A stretch of DNA of 64,000 bases, from contig CAKRRK010000001.1 of assembly GCA_934395135.1 (NCBI GenBank), positions 124,001 through 188,000 on the forward strand, given 5' to 3'. This document shows positions 32,398-40,951 of the stretch, piece after piece; position 1 is the first letter of the stretch; every line of letters starts with the position of its first letter. Under the pieces are notes generated by a model. That model was given only the letters and a program-made list of their open reading frames with translations. It searched no databases and had not been told where the DNA came from. Position numbers and translations under genes: made by a program. This DNA comes from an uncultured Eubacteriales bacterium (lineage in GTDB: Bacteria; Bacillota; Clostridia; Oscillospirales; Butyricicoccaceae).

Positions 32398-34215
32398 ATG
32401 GTAAGAAATGATTTGAGAAACATTGCGATTATCGCGCATGTCGACCATGGCAAAACCACCCTTGTGGATCAAATGCTGAAGCAGGCCGGCGCATTTCGGG
32501 AGAACCAGGTGGTACAGGACCGTGTGATGGACAGCAATGACCTGGAACGGGAACGCGGCATTACTATTCTTGCCAAAAACACATCGGTTCATTACAAAGA
32601 TACGAAAATAAATATTGTGGACACACCAGGACATGCCGATTTTTCCGGCGAGGTGGAACGCATTCTAAAAATGGTGGACGGCGTGCTCCTGCTGGTGGAC
32701 GCGGCGGAGGGGCCCATGCCGCAAACCCGGTTCGTTTTGCAGAAGGCGCTGGAATTCGGTCACAAAATCATTATTGTCGTCAACAAGATTGACCGGCCGG
32801 ATGCCCGGCTTTCTGAAATTGGCGACGAGGTGCTGGAACTGCTTCTCACCCTGAATGCCAACGACGAACAGATTGACAGTCCCATTCTCTACTGCTCCGG
32901 CCGGGACGGCACCGCTTCCTATTCCCCCAACACAGAAGGCAGCGATCTTATCCCGCTGTTTGACACCATTCTTTCGCACATTCCGGCACCCAGCGTCAAC
33001 ACGGAAGGCCCGATGCAGATGCTGGTATCCTCCATTGACTATAGCGATTATGTGGGGCGGATCGCCATCGGCCGGCTGGAGCGGGGCAGCATCCGCGTTG
33101 GGCAGGAAGTGATGGTATGCGATTACCACCAACGCATTAAGCCATACAAATCCAAGGTGGTCTCCCTCTATTCCATTGACAGCCTGGGCCGCGTACCCAT
33201 CGAAACCTGTATGGCCGGGGACATTCTCTGCCTGTCCGGCATTGAAAACATTACCATCGGAGAAACCATCTGCGATCCTTCCGCGGTGGAACCGCTTCCC
33301 TTTGTAAAAATTTCTGAGCCAACCATTGAAATGACCTTTTCCGTCAACGACAGTCCTTTTGCCGGCCGGGATGGCAAATACGTTACCTCCCGGCATTTGC
33401 GGGACAGGCTGTTTAAAGAACTGTTAAAAGATGTATCCCTGCGGGTTTCCGAAACAGAAACCACAGAAAGCTTTCTCGTGGCAGGACGGGGTGAGATGCA
33501 CCTGTCCATTCTGATTGAAACGCTGCGCCGGGAGGGCTTTGAATTTCAAGTGGGCGCGCCCAGAGTGCTGCTCCGTGAAATTGACGGAAAAACCTGTGAG
33601 CCCATCGAACGCATGGTGGCGGACGTCCCGGTGGATGCAGTCGGCTCTGTGATGGAAAAAATGGGCCGGCGCAAAGGAGAATTGGTGCAGATGACGCCCC
33701 AGGGCGACCGAATGCGGGTAGAATTTCTCGTGCCCGCCAGAGGTCTGTTCGGATACCGCAATCAGTTCCTAACCGACACCAAAGGCGAGGGCATTCTAAG
33801 CTCAGTATTTCACAGTTACCAGCCCTACAAAGGCGACATTTCCAAGCGAACCACCGGCTCTCTTATCGCTTTTGAGACCGGCACCGCGGTCGGCTACGGT
33901 CTGTTCAACGCGCAGGAGCGAGGAACCCTGTTCATCGGCGCCGGCACGGAGGTGTATGAAGGCATGATCGTCGGCCAGTCTCCAAAGGCGGAGGATATGG
34001 CGGTAAACGTGTGCAAAAAAAAGCAGCTCACCAACATGCGAGCCGCAGGCAGCGACGACGCACTGCGTCTTATTCCTCCTAAACTTATGAGCATTGAGGA
34101 GGCCATGGAATTTATTGCCGACGACGAACTGATCGAGATCACACCGAACACCATGCGGATGCGGAAAAAGATTTTGTCCAATCAACTTCGCATGAAGAAA
34201 AACAGCAAAAAATAA
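32398..34215 (+). CDS. typA: Ribosome-associated GTPase TypA/BipA
   Basis: 605 residues. The translational GTPase domain has AHVDHGKTTL (G1), ERGITI (G2), DTPGHADF (G3), NKIDRPDA (G4) and a G5 region. Domains II, III and the EF-G-like domain V follow. The C-terminal domain unique to BipA includes RGLFGYRNQFLTDTKGEG and NVCKKKQLTNMRAAGSDDA. It binds the 70S ribosome and supports 50S assembly and growth at low temperature or under stress. It has a GGAGG site six bases before the ATG and its own promoter and terminator. Confidence 0.96.
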   Translation: MVRNDLRNIAIIAHVDHGKTTLVDQMLKQAGAFRENQVVQDRVMDSNDLERERGITILAKNTSVHYKDTKINIVDTPGHADFSGEVERILKMVDGVLLLVDAAEGPMPQTRFVLQKALEFGHKIIIVVNKIDRPDARLSEIGDEVLELLLTLNANDEQIDSPILYCSGRDGTASYSPNTEGSDLIPLFDTILSHIPAPSVNTEGPMQMLVSSIDYSDYVGRIAIGRLERGSIRVGQEVMVCDYHQRIKPYKSKVVSLYSIDSLGRVPIETCMAGDILCLSGIENITIGETICDPSAVEPLPFVKISEPTIEMTFSVNDSPFAGRDGKYVTSRHLRDRLFKELLKDVSLRVSETETTESFLVAGRGEMHLSILIETLRREGFEFQVGAPRVLLREIDGKTCEPIERMVADVPVDAVGSVMEKMGRRKGELVQMTPQGDRMRVEFLVPARGLFGYRNQFLTDTKGEGILSSVFHSYQPYKGDISKRTTGSLIAFETGTAVGYGLFNAQERGTLFIGAGTEVYEGMIVGQSPKAEDMAVNVCKKKQLTNMRAAGSDDALRLIPPKLMSIEEAMEFIADDELIEITPNTMRMRKKILSNQLRMKKNSKK

Positions 34216-34223
34216 GCTTTTTT

Positions 34224-34256
34224 CGCTGAAAGGTTATTGCCTTTCAGCGTTTTTTT
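34224..34256 (+). terminator. Terminator of typA
   Basis: CGCTGAAAGG / CCTTTCAGCG stem, then seven T. Confidence 0.92.
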
Positions 34257-34400
34257 GTGCAAAAATCGCCAATTGCTTTGGGGCGGCGTTCCGCCGCCGA
34301 GGCAAGTCCTTTTCATCCGGATTTCGGTGGAAAAGGCTCTTGCAACTTCTTGCCATTTCTCCTATAATAAGATTTAGAGACTGCAAGGAGGACTGTGCAT

Positions 34401-34760
34401 ATGAGCCCGGTACAAACAGCCGACTGCCTTCCGGTAAACGAAGGCGCCGTAAAAGCTGCGAAAAATAAAATGCTTTCCGAGGACGAGCTTTCGAAAATGA
34501 GCGGCGTTTTTAAAATCATGTCGGAAAAAACTCGGCTAAAAATCCTTTCTGCCCTGTTCCACAATGAATTATGCGTCAACGACATTGCCGTTGTCTTGAA
34601 TATGACCAAATCCGCCGTATCCCATCAGCTGAAAATGCTGAAAGACGTCCGTCTGGTCAAATCCCGAAAAAGCGGAAAAAATATTTATTATTCTCTGGAT
34701 GATATGCATGTGCTGGAAATTTTCCAGACGGCACTGGTTCATATCAAGCACAGCCAGTAA
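34401..34760 (+). CDS. ArsR/SmtB metal-sensing repressor (CadC/CzrA-like)
   Basis: 119 residues from ATG 34401, nine bases after AAGGAGG; an in-frame GTG at 34395 is also possible. The winged helix is KIMSEKTRLKILSALFHNELCVNDIAVVLNMTKSAVSHQL. The DNA-binding-helix metal site keeps only one cysteine (ELCVND, where CadC has ELCVCD). The C-terminal helix has the Asp/His...His-x-x-His set of a CzrA-type zinc or cobalt site (DDMHVLEI, then LVHIKH), and the N-terminus has one cysteine. So it probably senses zinc or a related ion. No efflux pump gene is next to it, so its target lies elsewhere. Confidence 0.88.
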   Translation: MSPVQTADCLPVNEGAVKAAKNKMLSEDELSKMSGVFKIMSEKTRLKILSALFHNELCVNDIAVVLNMTKSAVSHQLKMLKDVRLVKSRKSGKNIYYSLDDMHVLEIFQTALVHIKHSQ

Positions 34761-34824
34761 AGGTCTGCCAAACATTTTTCCCCTGGCGTTTAAGCATCCT
34801 TCCCAAGTTAAAAAAACAAACATC

Positions 34825-34853
34825 AAAAAAGATGGCAAACGCCATCTTTTTTT
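34825..34853. terminator. Bidirectional terminator between the ArsR gene and mtaB
   Basis: AAAGATGGC / GCCATCTTT stem with A- and T-tracts on either side. It reaches the mtaB stop codon. Confidence 0.8.
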
Positions 34854-36144
34854 ATTGCTGTGCTTCGGCGGGAATCCCTGTCAGGCACTCCCCATCCACC
34901 CCGGTAACGCGCACGGCAATGTCCTCGTTTTTTCCATGGGCCGCCTGCAGCACCTTCACCGGAAAATGCCAGCTGCTGTGTCCCGGCGTATACCCTGGTT
35001 TGGGACTTTCCAGCAGAACGTCTATGGTCTTTCCCACAAAGCCCTGCAGAAACACAAAGGACATCGCCTGCGCCGCCGCTTTTGCCTGGGCGGCCCGGGC
35101 CGCCTTGCAGCGCTCTTCTACCTGTCCCGGCAGCCCGGCAGCCCGGGTTCCCTGCCGAATGGAATAGGGGAACACATGAAGGGACGCAAACCCGCATGCT
35201 TTGATAAATTCCATCGTTTCTTCAAAATCCGCTTTGGTTTCCCCGGGGAAGCCTACAATAAGGTCGCCGGTAACAGAACAGCCGGGGAAATACCGGCGGA
35301 GCAGGCAGATATTTTCATACACCGTACCTGTGGTATACCGCCTTCCCATCGTCTTTAACGTCCGGTCGCAGCCGCTCTGCAGCGACAGGTGAAAATGCCG
35401 GGCAAGGTTGGGGCAGTCTGCAAGACGCTGGCAAAAGACTTCGTCAATGATCCTTGGTTCCAGGGATCCAAGCCGGAAACGCACTTCCGGCACAGTGCGG
35501 AGCAATGTCTCTGTCAGAGAACCAAGCGTTTCTTTCTCCGGCAAATCCTTGCCATAGGAGGAAATTTCGATTCCGGTTATCATAATTTCCCGGACTCCGG
35601 CCGCCGCCAGGGCCTTTGCCTGGGAAACCGCCTCGGCAGACGGCATAGAGCGCACCCGCCCCCGGGCATAGGGAATAATGCAGTAAGCGCAGAAGTTATC
35701 ACAGCCGTCTTCAATTTTCAGAAGTCCTCGGGTGCGGCCTTCCAGCACTCCGGCAGGCAGCCGTTCAAACGAAGGGGATGCCAGCCTGCTTTCTGCACAG
35801 ACCGGTCCGGAGCCGGACCAGTTTTCACACAGAGAAATCACGTCCGCCCGGCATGTTGTGCCGCAGATAATGTCTACCTCTCCGGTCTCCTGCAGCAATG
35901 CCGGAGAAAGCTGAGCAAAGCATCCGCAGGCAGCAAGAATAGCCTGCGGGTGCTCCCGCCGGATTTTATGAATAGCCCGGAGATTTTTGTGATCGCTGGC
36001 CGAGGTCACCGTACAGGTGTTGATAATCACGGCATCTGCGTTCTGCCGGGAAATCTTGTGCCCACGCTCCCTGGCCAGCTGCATCAAGGCCTGCGTTTCG
36101 AACTGATTGACTTTGCAGCCCAATGTATAAAACCAAAATTTCAT
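34852..36144 (-). CDS. mtaB: tRNA-t6A37 methylthiotransferase
   Basis: 430 residues. Three domains are seen: an N-terminal UPF0004 domain starting FYTLGCKVNQFETQ (Cys-x-VN-x-x-E typical of MtaB), with INTCTVTSASD and ACGCFAQ as the other cluster cysteines; the radical SAM domain with CDNFCAYC; and a C-terminal TRAM domain. It adds a methylthio group to N6-threonylcarbamoyladenosine 37 in ANN-decoding tRNAs. The GCKVNQ signature separates it from MiaB (GCQMN) and RimO. The frame ends within the shared terminator. Confidence 0.93.
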   Translation of the reverse strand: MKFWFYTLGCKVNQFETQALMQLARERGHKISRQNADAVIINTCTVTSASDHKNLRAIHKIRREHPQAILAACGCFAQLSPALLQETGEVDIICGTTCRADVISLCENWSGSGPVCAESRLASPSFERLPAGVLEGRTRGLLKIEDGCDNFCAYCIIPYARGRVRSMPSAEAVSQAKALAAAGVREIMITGIEISSYGKDLPEKETLGSLTETLLRTVPEVRFRLGSLEPRIIDEVFCQRLADCPNLARHFHLSLQSGCDRTLKTMGRRYTTGTVYENICLLRRYFPGCSVTGDLIVGFPGETKADFEETMEFIKACGFASLHVFPYSIRQGTRAAGLPGQVEERCKAARAAQAKAAAQAMSFVFLQGFVGKTIDVLLESPKPGYTPGHSSWHFPVKVLQAAHGKNEDIAVRVTGVDGECLTGIPAEAQQ

Positions 36145-36159
36145 CGTTTCACCGCTTCA

Positions 36160-36188
36160 TTGACTTTTTCCGCAAAATATACTACAAT
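36160..36188 (+). promoter_or_regulatory. Promoter of the HPr-like gene
   Basis: TTGACT (36160-36165), 17 bases, TACAAT (36183-36188). Confidence 0.65.
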
Positions 36189-36236
36189 GTCATTATTATA
36201 CTGTATTTTCCAATCGAGCACAACAGGAGAACGATT

Positions 36237-36473
36237 ATGATTAGTAAAACTATATTTTTAAAGGGCATGGACGATGTAAAAGACGTTGTTGCCGCTGCCA
36301 CGAAAATGCCGTTTGACATTGATATGGTATCCGGCGTCTACATTGTCGACGCAAAATCCCTGCTGGGGATCATCAGCCTGGATTTCAGCAAGCCCATCCG
36401 CGTTGACATTTTTGCCACGGAAGAGCAGGCGCAGCCGTTTCTTTCCCACCTTGCGAAATACGCGGCTTCCTGA
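36237..36473 (+). CDS. HPr-fold protein lacking the phosphorylated histidine
   Basis: 78 residues from ATG 36237 with an AGGAG site. The length and the segment FDIDMVSGVYIVDAKSLLGIISLDFSKPIRVDIFA follow the HPr fold, including the serine region (SLLGI) equivalent to the one around regulatory Ser46. The active-site loop (GLHARP in HPr) is replaced by a GMDDVKD sequence without histidine, so it cannot carry the PTS phosphate. Such degenerate HPr-like proteins are common in Ruminococcaceae and may be regulatory. It is a monocistronic gene with its own promoter and terminator. Confidence 0.75.
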   Translation: MISKTIFLKGMDDVKDVVAAATKMPFDIDMVSGVYIVDAKSLLGIISLDFSKPIRVDIFATEEQAQPFLSHLAKYAAS

Positions 36474-36494
36474 CGCGTCTTTTCCTACGAGTCG

Positions 36495-36531
36495 AAAAAA
36501 ATCAGGCAGAGATCACTCTGCCTGATTTTTT
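36495..36531. terminator. Bidirectional terminator between the HPr-like gene and malic enzyme
   Basis: A long perfect stem AAATCAGGCAGAG / CTCTGCCTGATTT with A- and T-tracts at both ends, between convergent genes. Confidence 0.92.
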
Positions 36532-37708
36532 ATTTTTGGATTCTTGCCACTCCAGTTTTCACCGCCGCCGCCGCCACAGCCTGCGCCACGTTTTGCGTCA
36601 CCCGTTTGTCAAATGCCATCGGCAAAATACAATCCGGGGAAAGTTCCTTTTCCGTCAATGTGTCGGCAATCGCATACGCCGCCGCCATCTTCATCTCTTC
36701 ATTGATGTCCGTCGCCCGTACATCCAAAGCGCCTCGGAAAATACCGGGAAACGCCAGCACATTGTTAATCTGGTTGGGATAATCCGATCGTCCTGTTCCT
36801 ACAATAGCAGCGCCGCCCCGATAGGCTTCCTCCGGCAGGATCTCCGGCACTGGATTTGCCATCGCAAAAATAAAGGGATCTGGCCCCATAGTTTTTACCA
36901 TCTCCGCCGTCAGCACGCCCGGCGCAGACAGGCCAAAAAACACATCCGCCCCTTGCACCGCGTCTGCCAACGTCCCCTTTCGTTTCTCCCGGTTTGTAAT
37001 CGACGCCATATATGCCTGTTCTGGGTTCAGGCCTTCCCTGCCTTCCCATAAAATCCCCCGGCTGTTGCACATAATCACGTCTTTTACACCAAGACGCATG
37101 ACCAGCTTGGTTACCGCAATGGCTGCGGCGCCCGCGCCGTTGACCGCAAGCTTCAGATTCTCTATCTTTTTACCGGCAATTTTGCAGGCGTTGATCAGCG
37201 CTGCGCCGCAGATGACGGCCGTACCATGCTGATCGTCATGAAAGATCGGAATGTCACAGACTTCTTTCAGCTTTCGCTCAATCTCAAAACAACGGGGCGC
37301 CGCGATATCCTCCAGATTAATGCCGCCGAACGAGCCGGCGATGAGGCTGATGGTGCGGACTATTTCATCCACATCCTTCGTTCGCACGCAAATCGGAAAT
37401 GCATCCACATCAGCAAACGCCTTGAACAAGGCGCATTTTCCTTCCATTACCGGCATACCGGCCTCCGGTCCAATATCACCCAGACCAAGGACCGCGCTGC
37501 CGTCCGTCACCACTGCCACCAGATTGTGCCGCCGGGTGTAGGCGTAGCTCAGGTTGACATCTTTCTGAATGGCAAGACAGGGTTCCGCCACCCCGGGTGT
37601 ATAGGCCACTGCCAGTTCTTCCCTCGTCGAAACCGGGCATCTTGCCACCACTTCAATCTTTCCCTGCCATATCTTATGCGCATGCAGCGCTTCTTCTTTT
37701 TTTGTCAT
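36530..37708 (-). CDS. NAD(P)-dependent malic enzyme
   Basis: 392 residues from ATG (complement of 37706-37708), after GGGAGG; the longer open frame upstream is inside the regulator gene. It decarboxylates malate to pyruvate. The short bacterial form is complete: VAYTPGVAEPC with the catalytic Tyr, VTDGSAVLGLGDIGPEAGMPVMEGK (catalytic Lys), FHDDQHGTA, the NAD-binding VNGAGAAAIA and FAMANPVPEI. In Clostridia the gene often acts in NADPH supply. It forms an operon with the DeoR-type regulator upstream (22-base gap). Confidence 0.93.
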   Translation of the reverse strand: MTKKEEALHAHKIWQGKIEVVARCPVSTREELAVAYTPGVAEPCLAIQKDVNLSYAYTRRHNLVAVVTDGSAVLGLGDIGPEAGMPVMEGKCALFKAFADVDAFPICVRTKDVDEIVRTISLIAGSFGGINLEDIAAPRCFEIERKLKEVCDIPIFHDDQHGTAVICGAALINACKIAGKKIENLKLAVNGAGAAAIAVTKLVMRLGVKDVIMCNSRGILWEGREGLNPEQAYMASITNREKRKGTLADAVQGADVFFGLSAPGVLTAEMVKTMGPDPFIFAMANPVPEILPEEAYRGGAAIVGTGRSDYPNQINNVLAFPGIFRGALDVRATDINEEMKMAAAYAIADTLTEKELSPDCILPMAFDKRVTQNVAQAVAAAAVKTGVARIQK

Positions 37709-37730
37709 TGTGTAACATCCTCCCAAACGA

Positions 37731-38486
37731 TTATTCCCAAGCGACCTGTATGCCATGATTCCGGAAAAACTCCAGATACATTTCCGGGGGACAGGCTTCT
37801 GTAATAAACGCCGTAATATCCTTGAGCCGGCAATAGGAAACCGTGGCGTCCCGGCCAATTTTAGAGGTGTCCGCCATCAGATAAATACTGCTGGATCGCT
37901 CTACCACACCCCGCTTCAGTTCTCCCTCTAAAAACGTCATATTGGACATGCCGCCGTTGATGGAAACGCCGGTCGCCGCCATAAAGGCTTTCTTGATTTT
38001 TAATTCTCCCAGGCTGTTCAGCGTAGACAGACCGAGAAACGAGCCGGTGGACGGATTGTAGACGCCGCCCAGAGAGATAAGGTTTAAGTTTTCATATTTG
38101 GCAGCTTCCTGCATTGCGGTAAGGCTGTGCGTCACCACCGTAATCTTTTTCTTGTTTTTTAAATGCTTCAAAATACAGGGCGTGGTACTGCCGGAATCTA
38201 CAAAAATGGTATCCCCGTCTGCGACTTCCCGGGAGGCAATTTTTCCAATGCGCTCTTTGCCGTCCTGGTTTATGCTGTTTCGCACGAGCAAAGGCACAAC
38301 ATCACTGTCTTTTGCCACGGTAACGCCGCCATAGACCTTGGAGATATGCCCCCTGGCCTCCAGCTCGTTCAAATCCCGTCGGATGGTATTTTTGGAAACC
38401 TCAAACACGGCACATAGTTCATCAATAGAAACTGTTTCCTGATTGATAATGTATTGTTCTATGGCGTTTAATCTGTTAATTTTCAT
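37731..38486 (-). CDS. DeoR family transcriptional regulator
   Basis: 251 residues from ATG (complement of 38484-38486); earlier in-frame starts have no ribosome site. The N-terminal helix-turn-helix is VSIDELCAVFEVSKNTIRRDLNELEARG. The C-terminal DeoR sensor has DSGSTTPCILKHL (sugar-phosphate binding loop), then KKITVVTHSL and LISLGGVYNPSTGSF. Such regulators usually respond to a phosphorylated sugar or a glycolytic intermediate, consistent with control of malic enzyme, which it precedes in the same transcript. Confidence 0.9.
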   Translation of the reverse strand: MKINRLNAIEQYIINQETVSIDELCAVFEVSKNTIRRDLNELEARGHISKVYGGVTVAKDSDVVPLLVRNSINQDGKERIGKIASREVADGDTIFVDSGSTTPCILKHLKNKKKITVVTHSLTAMQEAAKYENLNLISLGGVYNPSTGSFLGLSTLNSLGELKIKKAFMAATGVSINGGMSNMTFLEGELKRGVVERSSSIYLMADTSKIGRDATVSYCRLKDITAFITEACPPEMYLEFFRNHGIQVAWE

Positions 38487-38625
38487 ATGTTCCACCCTAT
38501 ACCCCAAAATAATATACAGTATCATTTTAACAGAAATCTTCCCAAATGGAAAGGCCTTTCCTTTGCAACCGCCTGAAACTTTTTTCACCGTGTGGACGGA
38601 AGTTTTTTACATTGTCAAGGAGAAA

Positions 38626-38654
38626 TTGCAAAAACCATTCCTTTATTATATAAT
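38626..38654 (+). promoter_or_regulatory. Promoter of the zinc-ribbon membrane protein
   Basis: TTGCAA (38626-38631), 17 bases, TATAAT (38649-38654). Confidence 0.7.
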
Positions 38655-38673
38655 AAAAAAAAGAGGTGGTGTT

Positions 38674-39408
38674 ATGAAGTGTACCAAATGCGGCATTCAT
38701 TACGATGACAGCGACAAATCCTGCCCCATTTGTGGAAATCTTTCTATCTTTAACAAAAAAACTGCGTCCAATATCATTACAGAGGACATAGACGGCACGC
38801 CCCGGCCCATTCCAAAAGCCCCGGCAAATCCTCATCGGCAGCCACCGGCCGGGACACTTTCCGCCAGCGGCTCATTGCCGAATCGCCGAAAAAACACCGG
38901 ACGGTCCTCAACCGCAGGATTTGTGGTTGCCATGGTTGTGATCCTTGCCGTTGTTTGCATTAACATAGTTCCCCTTTTCTTGGAAGACATCCAAACCGCC
39001 ATCCCGGAATACGCCCCTGCGGCCACCGCCCCGGGAACGGAAGCGCCGGCTGTGGACGCCTCCGCTGAACCTTCCTCCATCTTTTCCGGAATCTGGTCCT
39101 CGGACGACGGTAACTTTTCGCTGGAGCTGACGGCGAACGGGGAATTCAGCGGCGCAGTAGACGGTGTATTTCTTTCCGGCTATTATTACGATTTCTGGTA
39201 TGATCCGGAGGAATATGATTTTATTTATAATGAGGCGTTTCCTTCCGATCTCTACGACTGTTACTGCCTCGCTCTGTATGCGCAGGACAACGATACCGAA
39301 CTTGGCCTTTACCTTGCATATTTCCCTGCCGAGACGGAGGATGTCTGCACATTGTACAACATTGACGCGGATTCCTACACGGACATATACAAAAACAATT
39401 CTATGTAA
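38674..39408 (+). CDS. Zinc-ribbon membrane protein
   Basis: 244 residues from ATG 38674 with an AAGAGGTGG site. An N-terminal zinc ribbon (CTKCGIHY, CPICGN; C-x2-C-x(10-14)-C-x2-C) is followed by a Pro-rich linker, one membrane helix (AGFVVAMVVILAVVCINIV, residues about 88-107), a second Ala/Pro/Thr-rich linker and a C-terminal extracytoplasmic beta-rich domain (IFSGIWSSDDGNFSLELTANGEF). Such proteins are frequent in gut Clostridia and of unknown function. It appears to form a pair with the next gene, also membrane-bound. Confidence 0.75.
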   Translation: MKCTKCGIHYDDSDKSCPICGNLSIFNKKTASNIITEDIDGTPRPIPKAPANPHRQPPAGTLSASGSLPNRRKNTGRSSTAGFVVAMVVILAVVCINIVPLFLEDIQTAIPEYAPAATAPGTEAPAVDASAEPSSIFSGIWSSDDGNFSLELTANGEFSGAVDGVFLSGYYYDFWYDPEEYDFIYNEAFPSDLYDCYCLALYAQDNDTELGLYLAYFPAETEDVCTLYNIDADSYTDIYKNNSM

Positions 39409-39455
39409 CCCCGGCGGCGGGAACGATACCCCATACAAAGAAAGAGGTGCAGTTT

Positions 39456-40379
39456 ATGAGAGGGATATTATGGATTGTTCTGCTGCTTGCCATTGCTTTG
39501 GCAGGCCTTATCACCATTGCAGTAAACATCACTTCCCTTATAGCTGCCAAAAAGCGTGAAAACTCCCTGGACAAAAAACAAGTTCGCCGGTCGATGGCCG
39601 TCTTGTGCGCCGGCGCGGTCATCGCGGCCGGTCCTCTGCTTTATATCGGAGTCGTCCGTTCTATGAACGCCTCCCTTTATGGGGACTATGTAGACACCGG
39701 GCACAGGGCCCAATATACCTCCTTTTCGCTGGACAACGGCGTACAGCTCAATGGTATTTACTATGCAGATGACTATTACGCCGACCTGCGATCGATCCTG
39801 TATGACACGGAGATGGCAGAAGGCTTTCTTCCCATGGAAAATGCTGCTGTTTTTGGGGAACCGCTGGCCAATCTGGAGCCGTCGGAGAACGATCTGCAAA
39901 TTGTCCATCACATTCTGGGCCATAAAAATACCGCACTTCTGTATCCGGTTGAAAATGCTGCGGTCAGCGGTCTTGTAAGCGACGGTGAAAACTCTCTGTA
40001 CTGCCGGGTGGATCAACTGGACGCTGCGGTCGCCTATTATACCGACCTTTCCAATTATAACTATTTCCTGAAGGGCGACGATCTGGTACCAATGGATGAG
40101 AGCATGTGCAAAAAGCTGGGAAACTATGGGCTTGCCCTGCCGGAGAAGGACATTGTCTCCGACAGCCCCACAGCCACGGAACATTCGGTTTTTGTCTGCC
40201 TGATCAGCCAGGACGGCCTGATGAAAAACAACCAGAGCGAACTCCTCAAAACCCAGTATGGCGTTTATCTCATCCTTTCCAGCACAGTAACAATGCACGG
40301 TGAACAGCCATCTTACGAAACGGTGCTGCGACCGCTTCCGGAGGAGCTGGCCGCCTATTTCGGATCATTTTTATCCTGA
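39456..40379 (+). CDS. Membrane protein of unknown function
   Basis: 307 residues from ATG 39456; an in-frame GTG at 39447 overlaps the ribosome site and is less likely. Two hydrophobic helices (residues about 3-27 and 48-68) are separated by a basic loop (AAKKRENSLDKKQVRRS), and the remaining 240 residues are probably extracytoplasmic, with YADDYYADLRSILYD and a regular alternation of acidic and aromatic residues. I recognise no domain. It lies 47 bases after the zinc-ribbon gene and probably shares its promoter. Confidence 0.7.
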   Translation: MRGILWIVLLLAIALAGLITIAVNITSLIAAKKRENSLDKKQVRRSMAVLCAGAVIAAGPLLYIGVVRSMNASLYGDYVDTGHRAQYTSFSLDNGVQLNGIYYADDYYADLRSILYDTEMAEGFLPMENAAVFGEPLANLEPSENDLQIVHHILGHKNTALLYPVENAAVSGLVSDGENSLYCRVDQLDAAVAYYTDLSNYNYFLKGDDLVPMDESMCKKLGNYGLALPEKDIVSDSPTATEHSVFVCLISQDGLMKNNQSELLKTQYGVYLILSSTVTMHGEQPSYETVLRPLPEELAAYFGSFLS

Positions 40380-40386
40380 CAAATAG

Positions 40387-40431
40387 AAACGCCCGGGGAA
40401 ACAGTCCTGTTTTCTCAGGTGTTTTTTTATT
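40387..40431. terminator. Terminator between convergent genes
   Basis: An imperfect stem from AACGCC...GGAAACAG to CTGTTTTC...GGTGTT, then seven T on the plus strand. It also faces the small minus-strand gene. Confidence 0.75.
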
Positions 40432-40657
40432 TCTTTCCGCGAACCGCTGCAAATCCTTCCGTCCTATGCAGGCGCAGCCCTTTCAAACTGTACTGCATGT
40501 CCGAATGGCGCAGCAGCATCGCCGCAATATGCGGGCATTTCAGATATTCCGAACAAACCCGGCAGTCTTCTCTTTCCTTTCCCTGGCAGCAGACCCATAT
40601 GCCGCAAGCCGGCGGACGATTGTTCACCGAATACGGTCCTGTACGGCAAAACTCCAT
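40427..40657 (-). CDS. Small cysteine-rich protein, uncertain
   Basis: 76 residues with an AAGAAGG site before the ATG and a shared terminator after it. It carries a cluster of cysteines and a His (CGIWVCC, then CRVCSEYLKCPHIA), compatible with a small zinc site, and a basic C-terminus. I do not recognise the family. A second, incompatible 76-codon frame on the same strand (40464-40694) overlaps it, but has no cysteine pattern. Just upstream, 40690-40848 holds a 51-codon open stretch with no start codon, possibly a gene remnant. Confidence 0.4.
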   Translation of the reverse strand: MEFCRTGPYSVNNRPPACGIWVCCQGKEREDCRVCSEYLKCPHIAAMLLRHSDMQYSLKGLRLHRTEGFAAVRGKK

Positions 40658-40902
40658 ACCTTCTTCTTTCTGCTATGCAGAAAAAAACTTTCATATTGTC
40701 TCAACGCCGGAGTATAATCCAGCTTGTTCTATGTATTCCCAAATATGATAGGCTGCCAGCACGCTTTGAAACCGGCGGATTTCTGCAAACAGCGGCGGCT
40801 GTGCCGGGATGCCATTCAGATCATAGGGTCCGCAAAAGCCGACCTTATTTTTTTACACATCCCGGCTCTCTTTCCTTTTATAGGATGCTGCATTTTCAAG
40901 AA

Positions 40903-40942
40903 GATAAAAAGAAAGACGGCAGTTTTTTTTCAAACTGCCGTC
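40903..40942 (-). terminator. Terminator of the ilvBNCD operon
   Basis: Minus strand: GACGGCAGTTT / AAACTGCCGTC stem, then CTTTCTTTTT. Confidence 0.85.
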
Positions 40943-40951
40943 TCATTGGTT

